A stretch of 61,485 bases of DNA from Actinomadura alba (GTDB taxonomy: Bacteria; Actinomycetota; Actinomycetes; Streptosporangiales; Streptosporangiaceae), in assembly GCF_014323705.1 (NCBI RefSeq), contig NZ_JABVEC010000043.1, positions 1-61,485 on the forward strand. The letters run 5' to 3'. Shown here in pieces: positions 41,271 through 50,090 of the stretch (the stretch's first letter is position 1; each line of letters starts with the position of its first letter). The notes beneath the pieces were generated by a model that saw only the letters and a list, made by a program, of their open reading frames with translations, ran no database searches and was not told where the DNA came from. A program made the position numbers and the translations under genes.

Positions 41271-41854
41271 CGATGCTCGCGAAATTCACCCCCACCGCGC
41301 GCACCACCCTGATCAGGGCCGGACTGCTGGCGAAAGAGGCCGGGCGCGAGCGGCTCGGCACCGACTTCCTGCTGCTGGCCCTCGCCGAGGCGCGACCGGT
41401 CGGCCCGGGCCTTCCGGACCTGGGCGTCACCGCCGCCGAGGTGCACGCCGAGATCGACCGGCGGCGCGACGGCGGCCCACGGCCGCCGGACGGGGAACTG
41501 CTCGCCGCCCTCGGCATCGATCTCGAGCAGGTCCGACGCCGCCTGTCGGCCGCCACGTCGACGCGCCTCGACGATCCGGCGCTCTGGCGGCTGCACCGTT
41601 CGCGCCTCCGCCCGCTGCGGGTAACGCTCACCGGCCCGGCGACCGACCTGACGCTCGACGAAGGCGGCCGGAAGGTGGTCGAGGTGGCGTCGTGGGCGGC
41701 CCGCCGCAGGGGCCGCGGGCTAGCCGACCGTGACGACGTGCTCTGGGGGCTGCTCGCCGACGGCGCGAACGAGTCGGTGCGGATCCTCCGCGCGCTCGAC
41801 GTGGACCTGCGCCGCCTCTGGACTGACCTGATGAACGGCCGCGCCGCCGCCTGA
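41267..41854 (+). CDS. Stand-alone Clp_N-domain protein
   Basis: A 195-aa protein containing a Clp N-terminal-domain repeat (TPTARTTLIRAGLLAKEAGRE, then LGTDFLLLALAE) and a second, weaker repeat (about 125-190: LTLDEGGRKVVEVASWAARR, DDVLWGLLADGANESVRIL). In ClpC/ClpA this domain receives adaptors and substrates; here there is no AAA ATPase. It may act as an adaptor or decoy for a Clp protease, or sense something for its HTH partner. The ATG at 41267 overlaps the HTH stop. Confidence 0.82.
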   Translation: MTMLAKFTPTARTTLIRAGLLAKEAGRERLGTDFLLLALAEARPVGPGLPDLGVTAAEVHAEIDRRRDGGPRPPDGELLAALGIDLEQVRRRLSAATSTRLDDPALWRLHRSRLRPLRVTLTGPATDLTLDEGGRKVVEVASWAARRRGRGLADRDDVLWGLLADGANESVRILRALDVDLRRLWTDLMNGRAAA

Positions 41855-41953
41855 TGGCACGTGACCGGGTGGCGGGCTTAGGACCATCTGACGATGCCGG
41901 TCCGGCCCGATGGCCGATGCCGCGCCGGGCGGCCGGTTCCTACCGTCGAGCAC

Positions 41954-42643
41954 ATGACCGAAAGAACCGCTCTCATCACCGGAGGATCGCGCGGCCTCGG
42001 GCGCGCCCTCGCGCACGCTCTCGCCCGGGACGGCTGGAAACTCATCATCGATGCGCGGGGGGCGGACGCCCTCGACGCCGTCGCCGCCGAGTTGCCGGGA
42101 GACGTTACGGCCCTCGCCGGCGACCTCGGCGACTCGTGGCACCGGGCCGCGCTCGTCAGTGCCGTCGAGGAGGGCGGCGGCGGCCTCGATCTCCTCGTCA
42201 ACAACGCGAGCACCCTGGGCGCCGCCCCGCTGCCGCGGCTGGCCGACTATCCGCTCGACGAGCTCGAACGGGCCTTCCGGACGAACACGATCGCCCCGCT
42301 CGCGCTGGTCCAGAGCCTGCTGCCCGCGCTGACCCGGCGCCGAGGCGCCGTCCTCGGGATCAGCTCGGACGCCGCCGTCGAAGCCTACGAAGGCTGGGGC
42401 GGCTACGGCGCCACCAAGGCGGCCTTCGAGCAGATCTCGCACGTGCTGTCGGTCGAGGAACCCGGGCTCGCCGTCTGGTGGGTCGATCCCGGCGAGATGC
42501 GCACCGAGATGCTGCGGGACGCGATGCCGGAGGAGGACCTGTCCGCGACACCGCCGCCGGAGACGGTGGTGCCGGCACTGTTGCGACTGATCGACGGGCG
42601 GCTGCCCAGTGGCCGGTACACGGCCGGGGGGCTCCTACGATGA
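41954..42643 (+). CDS. Short-chain dehydrogenase/reductase
   Basis: A 229-aa Rossmann-fold oxidoreductase. Cofactor loop TGGSRGLG, NNAS in the middle, catalytic YGATK, and PG after strand 6 (VDPGEM). TACCGT at 41941-41946 could be a -10, giving a leaderless or near-leaderless transcript. The stop overlaps the MFS start (ATGA). The substrate is unknown. Confidence 0.87.
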   Translation: MTERTALITGGSRGLGRALAHALARDGWKLIIDARGADALDAVAAELPGDVTALAGDLGDSWHRAALVSAVEEGGGGLDLLVNNASTLGAAPLPRLADYPLDELERAFRTNTIAPLALVQSLLPALTRRRGAVLGISSDAAVEAYEGWGGYGATKAAFEQISHVLSVEEPGLAVWWVDPGEMRTEMLRDAMPEEDLSATPPPETVVPALLRLIDGRLPSGRYTAGGLLR

Positions 42644-44088
42644 CGACCACCATGCTCGAGAAGGATGTTCCACGCGAAACATCGAAATCCATCCTGGCCG
42701 GCCGCTACCGGATCCCGACCATAGGCATCGTCCTCGTCGTGACGCTTCTCGCCTTCGAGGCGATGGCGGTGGGAACGGTGATGCCGGTGACCGCCAGGGA
42801 GCTGCACGGACTTTCGCTCTACGCCTGGGTCTTCAGCGCGTTCTTGATCGCCAGCCTGCTCGCCAACGTGATCGCGGGCGGCTGGGCCGACCGGGCGGGA
42901 CCCGGCCGGCCCCTGATGACCGGACTCGTGACCTTCGTGACGGGCCTGGTCATCGCCGGTACGGCACCCGCCATGTGGGTGTTCGTCGCCGGCCGGGCGG
43001 TCCAGGGGCTCGGCGCCGGGGCGTCGGGAGTCGCGATCTACGTCCTGGTGGCCCGGGTCTACCCCGAGCACCTGCGGCCTCGGGCGTTCTTCGCGCTCTC
43101 CGCCGCGTGGGTGGTTCCGTCGCTGGTCGGACCGGCCTTCGCCGGCCTCGTCGCCGAGCACTTCCACTGGCGAGGGGTCTTCCTCGGGCTGATCCCGCTC
43201 GTGGTACCCGCGATGGTCATGCTGATCCCCTCGCTCCGAGACGCCGGCGGCGGCCCAGGTGACCGGCGTGACTCGGGTGACTCCGGTGGCGGGTCCGACG
43301 TCCGTGACGCCGGTCCGGCCACCGGCGGCCTCCGCGCGGCCCTGCGAGGACGCGGTGTCGCCGCCATCGCGCTGGCCGGGGGTGCGGGAGCGCTGCTGTT
43401 CGCCATCGATCACCCGTCCCTCGCGGTGCTGCCCGCGGCGGCCCTCGGCCTCGCCGGGCTGGCGTTCGGCCTGCCGCGGTTGCTGCCACGGGGCGCGCTC
43501 CTGCTCCGGCGCGGCGTGCCGGCCGCGGTGACGATGCGCGGGCTGATGTCCGGCGCCTTCTTCGCCACCGAGGCGTTCATCCCGCTCGCGCTCACCTCGG
43601 CGCACGGCTTCACCCCGACCCAGGCGGGTGTGGTCCTCACGTTCGGCGCCCTCGGCTGGTCCGCCTCGTCGTGGGTCCAGGGGCGGGCGGACCGGCCGCA
43701 CCGGTCCCTGATCGTGCTCGGTGCCCTGCTCACCACCGCGGGCGTCACGGGCATCGCGATCGGCACGCCCGTGTACGCGTGGTCCGCCGTACCGGCCTGG
43801 ATCCTCGCCGGCTCGGGCATGGGGCTGACCTACGGCGGCCTCAGCGTGCTGGTGCTCAATCTGTCCGCCCCGCGCGATCAGGGTGCCAACTCCGCCGCCC
43901 TGCAGATCAGCGACACGCTCGGCGGGGCGCTGGCCATCGGCCTCGCGGGCGCGCTCGTCACCGGTTTCGGCGCCGACCGGCTCGGGCCGGGTCTCGCCTC
44001 GGCGGGCGCCCTGACAGTGTTCATCGCGGTCATCGCGGTGGCCGCCGCGATTCGCGTCAGGGACGGACGGGAGCGGCGAGATGCCTGA
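42640..44088 (+). CDS. MFS transporter (DHA family)
   Basis: A 482-aa membrane protein, with the helix-1 segment VTLLAFEAMAVGTVMPVTAREL, motif A GGWADRAGPGRPLM and about 12-14 helices. A Gly/Asp-rich cytoplasmic loop (GDRRDSGDSGGGSD) lies at about residue 206-225. It is translationally coupled to the SDR gene and overlaps the QueA-like gene by 8 bp. The cluster suggests export of a modified small molecule, which is an inference. Confidence 0.87.
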   Translation: MTTTMLEKDVPRETSKSILAGRYRIPTIGIVLVVTLLAFEAMAVGTVMPVTARELHGLSLYAWVFSAFLIASLLANVIAGGWADRAGPGRPLMTGLVTFVTGLVIAGTAPAMWVFVAGRAVQGLGAGASGVAIYVLVARVYPEHLRPRAFFALSAAWVVPSLVGPAFAGLVAEHFHWRGVFLGLIPLVVPAMVMLIPSLRDAGGGPGDRRDSGDSGGGSDVRDAGPATGGLRAALRGRGVAAIALAGGAGALLFAIDHPSLAVLPAAALGLAGLAFGLPRLLPRGALLLRRGVPAAVTMRGLMSGAFFATEAFIPLALTSAHGFTPTQAGVVLTFGALGWSASSWVQGRADRPHRSLIVLGALLTTAGVTGIAIGTPVYAWSAVPAWILAGSGMGLTYGGLSVLVLNLSAPRDQGANSAALQISDTLGGALAIGLAGALVTGFGADRLGPGLASAGALTVFIAVIAVAAAIRVRDGRERRDA

Positions 44089-45121
44089 TTTCGCGGTACC
44101 CGACTTCGCCCTCCCACCCGCACTCGAGGCGCACGAGCCGCCCGAGGAACGCCCGGGTCCCCACCGCCGATCCCGCGACGCCGTACGGCTGCTCGTGGGC
44201 AGGCGCGGTGACGGAACGGTGAGCCACCACCGATTCGGTGATCTTCCAGGCCTGCTGCTCCCCGGCGATCTGCTCGTGGTGAACACCTCCTCGACCCTTC
44301 CGGCCGCCGTGCCGCTCGACCGGTTGACGATCCACTTCTCGACCCCCCTGCCGGGCCGCCCGGGGGTGTGGCTGGTGGAGCTGCGGCGCCGCGCCGGCAA
44401 GGCGACCGAGCCGTACGGAGGGGGCCTCCCCGGCGAGTGGATCCCGATGCCGGGCGGGGCCACGCTCAACCTGATCGGCCGGCAGACGGCCCGGCTGTGG
44501 CGGGCCCGGCTGGACCGCGACGTGGTGCCGTACCTGCTCCGTCACGGCACGCCGATCAGGTACGGGTACGTGCGCGCGGACTTTCCCACGTCCGCCTACC
44601 AGACCGCCTTCGCGTGGGACCGGCGGGACGGCGGCGCGGAGATGCCGAGCGCCGGCCGGCCGTTCACGCCCGAGCTGGTGACCCGGCTGGTCTCGCGGGG
44701 CGTGATGATCGCGCCGCTGAGCCTGCACACCGGGGTGGCCTCACCCGAGGCGCACGAACCGCCGTACGCCGAGCGCTTCGAGGTGCCCGGGCCGACCGCC
44801 GAGCTGGTCGGCCACGTACGGGCCCGTGGCGGCCGGGTGATCGCGGTCGGCACGACCGTGGTCCGCGCCCTCGAGACGGCCGCCGCCGGCGACGGCACGG
44901 TGCGGCCGAGCGGCGGCTGGACCGAGCACGTCGTCACCCCGGACGCGGGCGTACGGGCCGTCGACGGGCTGCTCACCGGCCTGCACGAGCCGAGGTCGTC
45001 GCATCTGATGATGCTCACCGCCATCGCCGGGCCCGCGCTGCTGAAGCAGGTCTACGACGCGGCGCTGGAGGAGCGCTACCTGTGGCACGAGTTCGGTGAT
45101 CTGAACCTGCTGCTGCCCTGA
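44081..45121 (+). CDS. QueA-like S-adenosylmethionine:tRNA ribosyltransferase-isomerase family protein
   Basis: A 346-aa protein with the QueA fold order: LLPGDLLVVNTSSTLPA, the central beta region, IRYGYVRADFPTSAYQTAFA, SLHTGV and the C-terminal LLTGLHEPRSSHLMML and LWHEFGDLNLLLP. True QueA adds epoxyqueuosine precursor to tRNA, but the neighbours here (SDR, MFS, serB) are not queuosine genes. The N-terminal 35 residues differ from QueA. It overlaps the transporter gene, so they are co-translated. Confidence 0.83.
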   Translation: MPDFAVPDFALPPALEAHEPPEERPGPHRRSRDAVRLLVGRRGDGTVSHHRFGDLPGLLLPGDLLVVNTSSTLPAAVPLDRLTIHFSTPLPGRPGVWLVELRRRAGKATEPYGGGLPGEWIPMPGGATLNLIGRQTARLWRARLDRDVVPYLLRHGTPIRYGYVRADFPTSAYQTAFAWDRRDGGAEMPSAGRPFTPELVTRLVSRGVMIAPLSLHTGVASPEAHEPPYAERFEVPGPTAELVGHVRARGGRVIAVGTTVVRALETAAAGDGTVRPSGGWTEHVVTPDAGVRAVDGLLTGLHEPRSSHLMMLTAIAGPALLKQVYDAALEERYLWHEFGDLNLLLP

Positions 45122-45129
45122 GGTCCCAC

Positions 45130-45176
45130 TGATCCGCGTTCCAAGTGATCTTTGTTCCGGGTGATCCGGCATCGGG
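45130..45176. repeat. 16-bp degenerate tandem repeat after the QueA-like gene
   Basis: TGATCCGCGTTCCAAG (45130-45145), TGATCTTTGTTCCGGG (45146-45161) and a partial TGATCCGGCATCGGG follow within 10 bp of the stop codon. Confidence 0.65.
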
Positions 45177-45257
45177 CGCACCACCGGCCGAAACGCCCTG
45201 TCCGCATGGTGGACGGGTCACCCGGCGTTCACCCGCGGGCAGTAGTTTGGTGAGCGT

Positions 45258-46490
45258 ATGAACGGCTCACAGCGCACGCTGCTCATCACGCTCACCGGCC
45301 GCGATCGCCCCGGGGTGACCTCGCGGCTGTTCGGCACACTCGCCGGATTTCCGCTCACCGTGACCGACGTCGAGCAAGTGGTGATCCGCGGCCGGCTCGT
45401 GCTCGGCGTGCTGGTGTCGTACGGCACCGGCACCGACGTCGGGCAGGTCTGGACGGCGGCCGAGAAGGTCGCCGCCGACCTGGACATGGAGGTCGAGCTC
45501 TCGACCGGCCGGGACAAGGGCACTCCGCTCAGCCGGCGGCGGGGCAGGCTGCACGTCACCGTGCTCGGCAGCCCCCTGCGGCCGGCCGCCATGGCAGGGA
45601 TCGCCGGGCGCATCGCGGTGGGCGGCGCGAACATCGACCGGATGCAGCGGCTCTCGCACTATCCCGTGACCTGCATCGAGCTGGAGGTCTCCGGAGCCGA
45701 CCCCGAGGCACTGCGCGCGGCGCTGGCCGTCGAGGCCGTGGAGCAGCAGGTCGACGTGGCCGTCCAGCGGGCCGGGCTGCACCGCAAGGCCAAGCGTCTG
45801 ATCGTGATGGACGTCGACTCGACGCTCATCCAGGGTGAGGTCATCGAACTGCTCGCCGAGAAGACCGGCCGGCTCGACGAGGTGGCCGCGATCACCGAGG
45901 CGGCGATGCGCGGCGAACTCGACTTCGAGGGGTCGCTGCGCGAGCGGGTCGCGCTGCTCGCCGGTCTCGACACCGCTGCGATCGACGACGTGCGCGACCG
46001 CGTGCGGCTGGCCGCGGGGGCGCGCACGCTGGTCCGGACCCTGAAGCGGCTGGACTACAAGTTCGCGATCGTGAGCGGCGGCTTCACCCAGGTCACGGAC
46101 TCGCTCGTGGCGGACCTCGGCATCGACTACTCAGCCGCCAACACGCTCGAGGTCGTCGACGGCCGGCTCACCGGACGGCTGGTCGGGCCCATCATCGACC
46201 GCGCCGGCAAGGCGGCGGCCCTGGAGCGGTTCGCCCACGAGGCCGGGGTACCGATCAGCCAGACCGTGGCGATCGGTGACGGCGCCAACGACCTCGACAT
46301 GATCCAGGCCGCCGGTCTCGGCGTCGCCTACAACGCCAAGCCGGTCGTACGGCAGGCCGCCGACACGGCGGTCAGCGTGCCCTACCTGGACGCCATCCTG
46401 TTCCTGCTGGGCATCTCCCGCGACGAGGTAGAGGCCGCCGACGCCGAGGACCCCGACCTCGCCGGCGAGACCGACCGCACGGAGCCATGA
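45258..46490 (+). CDS. serB: Phosphoserine phosphatase with N-terminal ACT domains
   Basis: A 410-aa HAD enzyme for the last step of serine synthesis. Two ACT-type domains (about 5-80 and 97-170) may sense serine. The HAD motifs are VMDVDST (nucleophile D185, D187), the serine in IVSGGFTQ, K-bearing GKAAALERF, and GDGANDLDM. This two-ACT form is usual in actinobacteria. TAGTTT at about 45243-45248 could be its -10. Confidence 0.95.
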   Translation: MNGSQRTLLITLTGRDRPGVTSRLFGTLAGFPLTVTDVEQVVIRGRLVLGVLVSYGTGTDVGQVWTAAEKVAADLDMEVELSTGRDKGTPLSRRRGRLHVTVLGSPLRPAAMAGIAGRIAVGGANIDRMQRLSHYPVTCIELEVSGADPEALRAALAVEAVEQQVDVAVQRAGLHRKAKRLIVMDVDSTLIQGEVIELLAEKTGRLDEVAAITEAAMRGELDFEGSLRERVALLAGLDTAAIDDVRDRVRLAAGARTLVRTLKRLDYKFAIVSGGFTQVTDSLVADLGIDYSAANTLEVVDGRLTGRLVGPIIDRAGKAAALERFAHEAGVPISQTVAIGDGANDLDMIQAAGLGVAYNAKPVVRQAADTAVSVPYLDAILFLLGISRDEVEAADAEDPDLAGETDRTEP

Positions 46491-46659
46491 CCCACGACGG
46501 ACCGTGACTTTCCACGGACCGCTCCGCCGCGGATCGCCGCCCACCGCATCTCACCGCTCAGCCCCCGCGTAGCCCTGCTACCTGCGGTGATTGAGCTGAT
46601 TCGACGGGGTCCAAGCTGAACCACGGGTTTCCGGCGGGTTTCGGGCCCGTTGTCTGATT

Positions 46660-46736
46660 GTTACGCGGCACAACGAATAACACGTCCGTCTCCCCTAGCG
46701 CCCGCGAGATTTCCGACATACGTTGCCGGACACAAC
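46660..46736. promoter_or_regulatory. Two related candidate operators upstream of the sugar ABC genes
   Basis: In the 354-bp gap before the binding-protein gene, GTTACGCGGCACAAC (46660-46674) and GTTGCCGGACACAAC (46722-46736) match at 11 of 15 positions and have partly dyadic ends (GTTG/CAAC in the second). They could bind the ROK regulator encoded downstream. I see no gene in the gap. Confidence 0.4.
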
Positions 46737-46844
46737 ATTCAAACAGTGGTGTACCGCGACCCGGCTCACCATCCAGCGCGCTCGTACAACCAACCCCCCC
46801 ATCGCCGCGCCGATGCGCGGCACGTACGGAAAGGACCCGTGCAC

Positions 46845-47951
46845 ATGCGCAAGGGGATCCTCAGCACGGCCGCCGTATCGGTGGCGCTGCTGGCCGGCCT
46901 CACCGCCTGCGGAAGCGATGACAGCGGCACCTCCGCCAGCCCCGGAGCGTCCGCGGCCAAGCCCAAGGGCAAGATCGGTGTCATCCTGCCCGACAGCAAG
47001 TCCTCGGCCCGCTGGGAGACCGCGGACCGCAAGTACCTCGGCGAGGCGTTCAAGGCCGCGGGCATCCCCGCCGACATTCAGAACGCCCAGGGCAACAAGA
47101 CCTCGTTCCAGACGATCGCAGACCAGATGATCACCAACGGCGCCACCGTGCTGTTGATCGTGAACCTGGACAGCGGGACCGGCAAGGCCGTGCTGGACAA
47201 GGCCAAGTCGCAGGGTGTCGCCACCATCGACTACGACCGGCTGACGCTGGGCGGCAGCGCGCAGTACTACGTGAGCTTCGACAACACCGCCGTCGGCAAG
47301 CTCCAGGGCGAGGGCCTGGTGAAGTGCCTGACCGACAAGAAGGCCGAGAAGCCGATCGTCGCGAGGCTCAACGGGTCGCCGACCGACAACAACGCGACGC
47401 TGTTCAAGAACGGCTACGACGGCGTGCTGAACCCGAAGATCGACGCCGGGGAGTACGCCAAGGGACCGGACGAGTCCGTGCCGGACTGGGACAACACCCA
47501 GGCCGGAACCATCTTCGAGCAGATGCTCACGAGCGAGCCCAAGATCGCCGGTGTGCTCGCCGCCAACGACGGCCTCGGCAACGCGGCCATCTCCGTGCTG
47601 AAGAAGCAGAAGCTGAACGGCAAGGTGCCCGTCACCGGCCAGGACGCGACCGTGCAGGGACTGCAGAACATCCTCAACGGTGACCAGTGCATGACCGTCT
47701 ACAAGGCGATCAAGCAGGAGGCCGACGCCGCCGCCAAGCTCGCGATCTCGCTGGCGAGCGGCCAGAAGGGCGAGACCAACGGCACCGTGAACGACCCCGA
47801 GGGCAAGCGCGACGTGCCGTCCGTGCTGCTGCAGCCGAAGTCGATCTTCAAGGAGAACGTCAAGGACGTGGTGACCGACGGGTTCGTCACCAAGGACGAG
47901 CTGTGCAAGGGCCAGTTCGCGGCCAAGTGCACCGAGGCCGGAATCCAGTAA
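46845..47951 (+). CDS. Sugar ABC transporter substrate-binding lipoprotein (XylF/ChvE-like)
   Basis: A 368-aa periplasmic-binding-type lipoprotein. Lipobox LTAC with C22. The mature protein has the two-lobed type 1 sugar-binding pattern: KIGVILPDSKSSARWETADR, ATVLLIVNLDSGTGKAVLDK, RLNGSPTDNNATLFKNG and VPVTGQDATVQGLQNI. It is closest to xylose or glucose binding proteins. AAAGGA at 46830-46835 sets the ATG. It is the first gene of the transporter operon. Confidence 0.9.
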   Translation: MRKGILSTAAVSVALLAGLTACGSDDSGTSASPGASAAKPKGKIGVILPDSKSSARWETADRKYLGEAFKAAGIPADIQNAQGNKTSFQTIADQMITNGATVLLIVNLDSGTGKAVLDKAKSQGVATIDYDRLTLGGSAQYYVSFDNTAVGKLQGEGLVKCLTDKKAEKPIVARLNGSPTDNNATLFKNGYDGVLNPKIDAGEYAKGPDESVPDWDNTQAGTIFEQMLTSEPKIAGVLAANDGLGNAAISVLKKQKLNGKVPVTGQDATVQGLQNILNGDQCMTVYKAIKQEADAAAKLAISLASGQKGETNGTVNDPEGKRDVPSVLLQPKSIFKENVKDVVTDGFVTKDELCKGQFAAKCTEAGIQ

Positions 47952-47958
47952 GACATCG

Positions 47959-48001
47959 GCCGCGTCGCCGACGGTGAGCTCCTCACCGCCGGCGACGCGG
48001 C
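47959..48001 (+). promoter_or_regulatory. Intercistronic hairpin after the binding-protein gene
   Basis: A perfect 12-bp outer stem (47959-47970 with 47990-48001) contains an inner GGTGAG-CTC-CTCACC hairpin. No T tract follows. Such structures protect the upstream mRNA and reduce readthrough, giving more binding protein than ATPase. Confidence 0.75.
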
Positions 48002-48026
48002 ATCCGGCAGTTAGGAGCCACTCAGC

Positions 48027-48812
48027 ATGCCCGCGACACCCGTCCTGGAGTTGCGCCGGCTCAACAAGAGCTTCGGCCCGGTCCAGGTACTGCACGACGT
48101 CAGCTTCTCCGCCGAGGCGGGAGAGGTGACCGCCCTGGTCGGCGACAACGGAGCCGGCAAGTCCACGCTGGTCAAGTGCATCGGCGGCATCCACCCGATC
48201 GACTCGGGTGACTATCTCTTCGAGGGCGCGCCGGTCCACGTGAACAGCCCGCGCGACGCCGCCGGCCTCGGAGTCGAGATCGTCTACCAGGATCTCGCGC
48301 TGGCCGACAACCTCGACATCGTGCAGAACATGTTCCTCGGCCGGGAGCGCAAGCGCGGTCTGGTGCTCGACGAGGCGACCATGGAAGAGATGGCCGCGAA
48401 GACCCTCACCGGATTGTCGGTCCGCACCGTTCACTCCGTCCGGCAGCAGGTCTCGAGCCTGTCGGGCGGCCAGCGGCAGACCGTCGCGATCGCCAAGGCC
48501 GTGCTCTGGAACAGCAAGGTCGTGGTCCTCGACGAGCCCACGGCGGCACTGGGCGTCGCCCAGACCCAGCAGGTGCTCGAGCTCGTCCGGCGGCTGGCCG
48601 ACAAGGGTCTCGCCGTCGTCCTCATCTCGCACAACCTGAACGACGTGTTCGCGGTGTCCGATCGCATCGCCGCTCTCTACCTGGGCCGGATGGCCGCTCA
48701 GGTGCGGACCTCCGATGTCACCCACGCGCAGGTCGTCGAACTGATCACCTCAGGGCGCAGCGGGGAACTCGGCCTCGCGAACGGGGACGGTTTGAACGGA
48801 GTCAAGGCATGA
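48027..48812 (+). CDS. Sugar ABC transporter ATP-binding protein, single domain
   Basis: A 261-aa ATPase: Walker A GDNGAGKST, signature LSGGQRQT, Walker B VVVLDEPTAALG and switch histidine LISHNLND. It has one nucleotide-binding domain, whereas RbsA/XylG/AraG types have two fused, so it should act as a homodimer (as in FrcA-type systems). GGAG lies 9 nt before the ATG. The stop overlaps the permease start (ATGA). Confidence 0.92.
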   Translation: MPATPVLELRRLNKSFGPVQVLHDVSFSAEAGEVTALVGDNGAGKSTLVKCIGGIHPIDSGDYLFEGAPVHVNSPRDAAGLGVEIVYQDLALADNLDIVQNMFLGRERKRGLVLDEATMEEMAAKTLTGLSVRTVHSVRQQVSSLSGGQRQTVAIAKAVLWNSKVVVLDEPTAALGVAQTQQVLELVRRLADKGLAVVLISHNLNDVFAVSDRIAALYLGRMAAQVRTSDVTHAQVVELITSGRSGELGLANGDGLNGVKA

Positions 48813-50059
48813 GCGTCATGGTGACGAAGGGAGCCCCCGAGACCGGCTCGGCCCCCATCAGCTCTCACGTCCGCGGTTACCTCGACCGCGTGCGCGGCGG
48901 CGACGTGGGCGCGCTGCCCGCGATCCTCGGCCTGGTCGTGCTGTGCACGATCTTCACGATCCTGCGGCCGGCCTTCCTGTCGGAGGGCAACTTCGCGAAC
49001 CTGTTCACCCAGGGCGCCGCCGTGACGGTCATCGCCATGGGGCTCGTCTTCGTGCTCCTGCTCGGTGAGATCGACCTGTCCGCCGGGTTCGCGAGCGGCG
49101 TGTGCGCGGCGGTGCTCGCGGTGCTGCTGACCAACCACGGCTGGCCGTGGTACTGGGCGGTCGTCGCCTCACTTGTGACCGGCGCCGGGATCGGGCTCGT
49201 GCTCGGCGTCCTCGTCGCCAAGCTCGGCATCCCGTCGTTCGTGGTGACGCTGGCCGCGTTCCTCGCCTTCCAGGGCATCGTCCTCATGCTCATGAACGAG
49301 GGCTCCAACATCTCGATCCGGGACGACACCATCCTGGCGGTCGCGAACAAGAACGTGAGCCCGGCGCTCGGATGGCTGATGCTGGCCGTCGGCCTCGCCG
49401 GCTATGCCGCCGTACAACTGTGGCAGGCTCGGGGACGCGTGAGCCGGGGGCTCACCGCCGACCCGATCTCGCTGATCGCGATCCGGGTCGCGGCCGTGGC
49501 CGTCATCGCCGGGGTCGCCGTCTACGTGCTCAACCAGGAGCGCAGCCGCAACGCGATCGTGGTCTCCCTGAAGGGGGTGCCGATCGTCGTACCGCTCATC
49601 GTGGTGCTGCTGATCGGCTGGACCTTCGTGTTGCGCCGCACCGCCTACGGGCGGCACATCTACGCCGTGGGCGGCAACCGGGAGGCATCGCGGCGGGCCG
49701 GCATCAACGTCGACCGCATCCGCATCTCGGCGTTCATGATCTGTTCGACGATGGCCGCCGTGGGCGGCGTCATCGCGGCCTCCCGGGCCAACTCGGTCGA
49801 CCCGAACACCGGCGGAAGCAACGTCCTGCTCTACGCGGTGGGTGCCGCAGTGATCGGTGGCACCAGTCTGTTCGGCGGCAAGGGCAGGGTGCTGGACGCC
49901 GTTCTCGGTGGTGCCGTCGTCGCCGTCATCGACAACGGCATGGGCCTGATGGGTTACAGCGCCGGGGTCAAGTACGTCGTCACCGGCCTGGTCCTGCTGC
50001 TCGCAGCCGGAGTGGACGCCCTGTCCAGGAAGCGGGCCGCCGCGACGGGATTGAGATGA
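48809..50059 (+). CDS. Sugar ABC transporter permease (XylH/RbsC family)
   Basis: A 416-aa membrane protein with about ten to eleven helices and the family signature GLVFVLLLGEIDLSAGFASG. The conserved GRHIYAVGGNREASRRAGIN cytoplasmic loop and GTSLFGGKGRV near the end are seen. It is longer than RbsC because of a central loop, as in XylH. It is coupled to the ATPase gene. Confidence 0.92.
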   Translation: MSVMVTKGAPETGSAPISSHVRGYLDRVRGGDVGALPAILGLVVLCTIFTILRPAFLSEGNFANLFTQGAAVTVIAMGLVFVLLLGEIDLSAGFASGVCAAVLAVLLTNHGWPWYWAVVASLVTGAGIGLVLGVLVAKLGIPSFVVTLAAFLAFQGIVLMLMNEGSNISIRDDTILAVANKNVSPALGWLMLAVGLAGYAAVQLWQARGRVSRGLTADPISLIAIRVAAVAVIAGVAVYVLNQERSRNAIVVSLKGVPIVVPLIVVLLIGWTFVLRRTAYGRHIYAVGGNREASRRAGINVDRIRISAFMICSTMAAVGGVIAASRANSVDPNTGGSNVLLYAVGAAVIGGTSLFGGKGRVLDAVLGGAVVAVIDNGMGLMGYSAGVKYVVTGLVLLLAAGVDALSRKRAAATGLR

Positions 50060-50090
50060 CGCCGTACGAGAAGCAGGCGAGGCCGATCGA

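Noticed and set aside
46695..48725. 676-aa minus-strand open frame across the sugar-binding protein and ATPase genes
   Set aside because: Antisense to two clear ABC transporter genes; Val/Leu/Asp-rich shadow.
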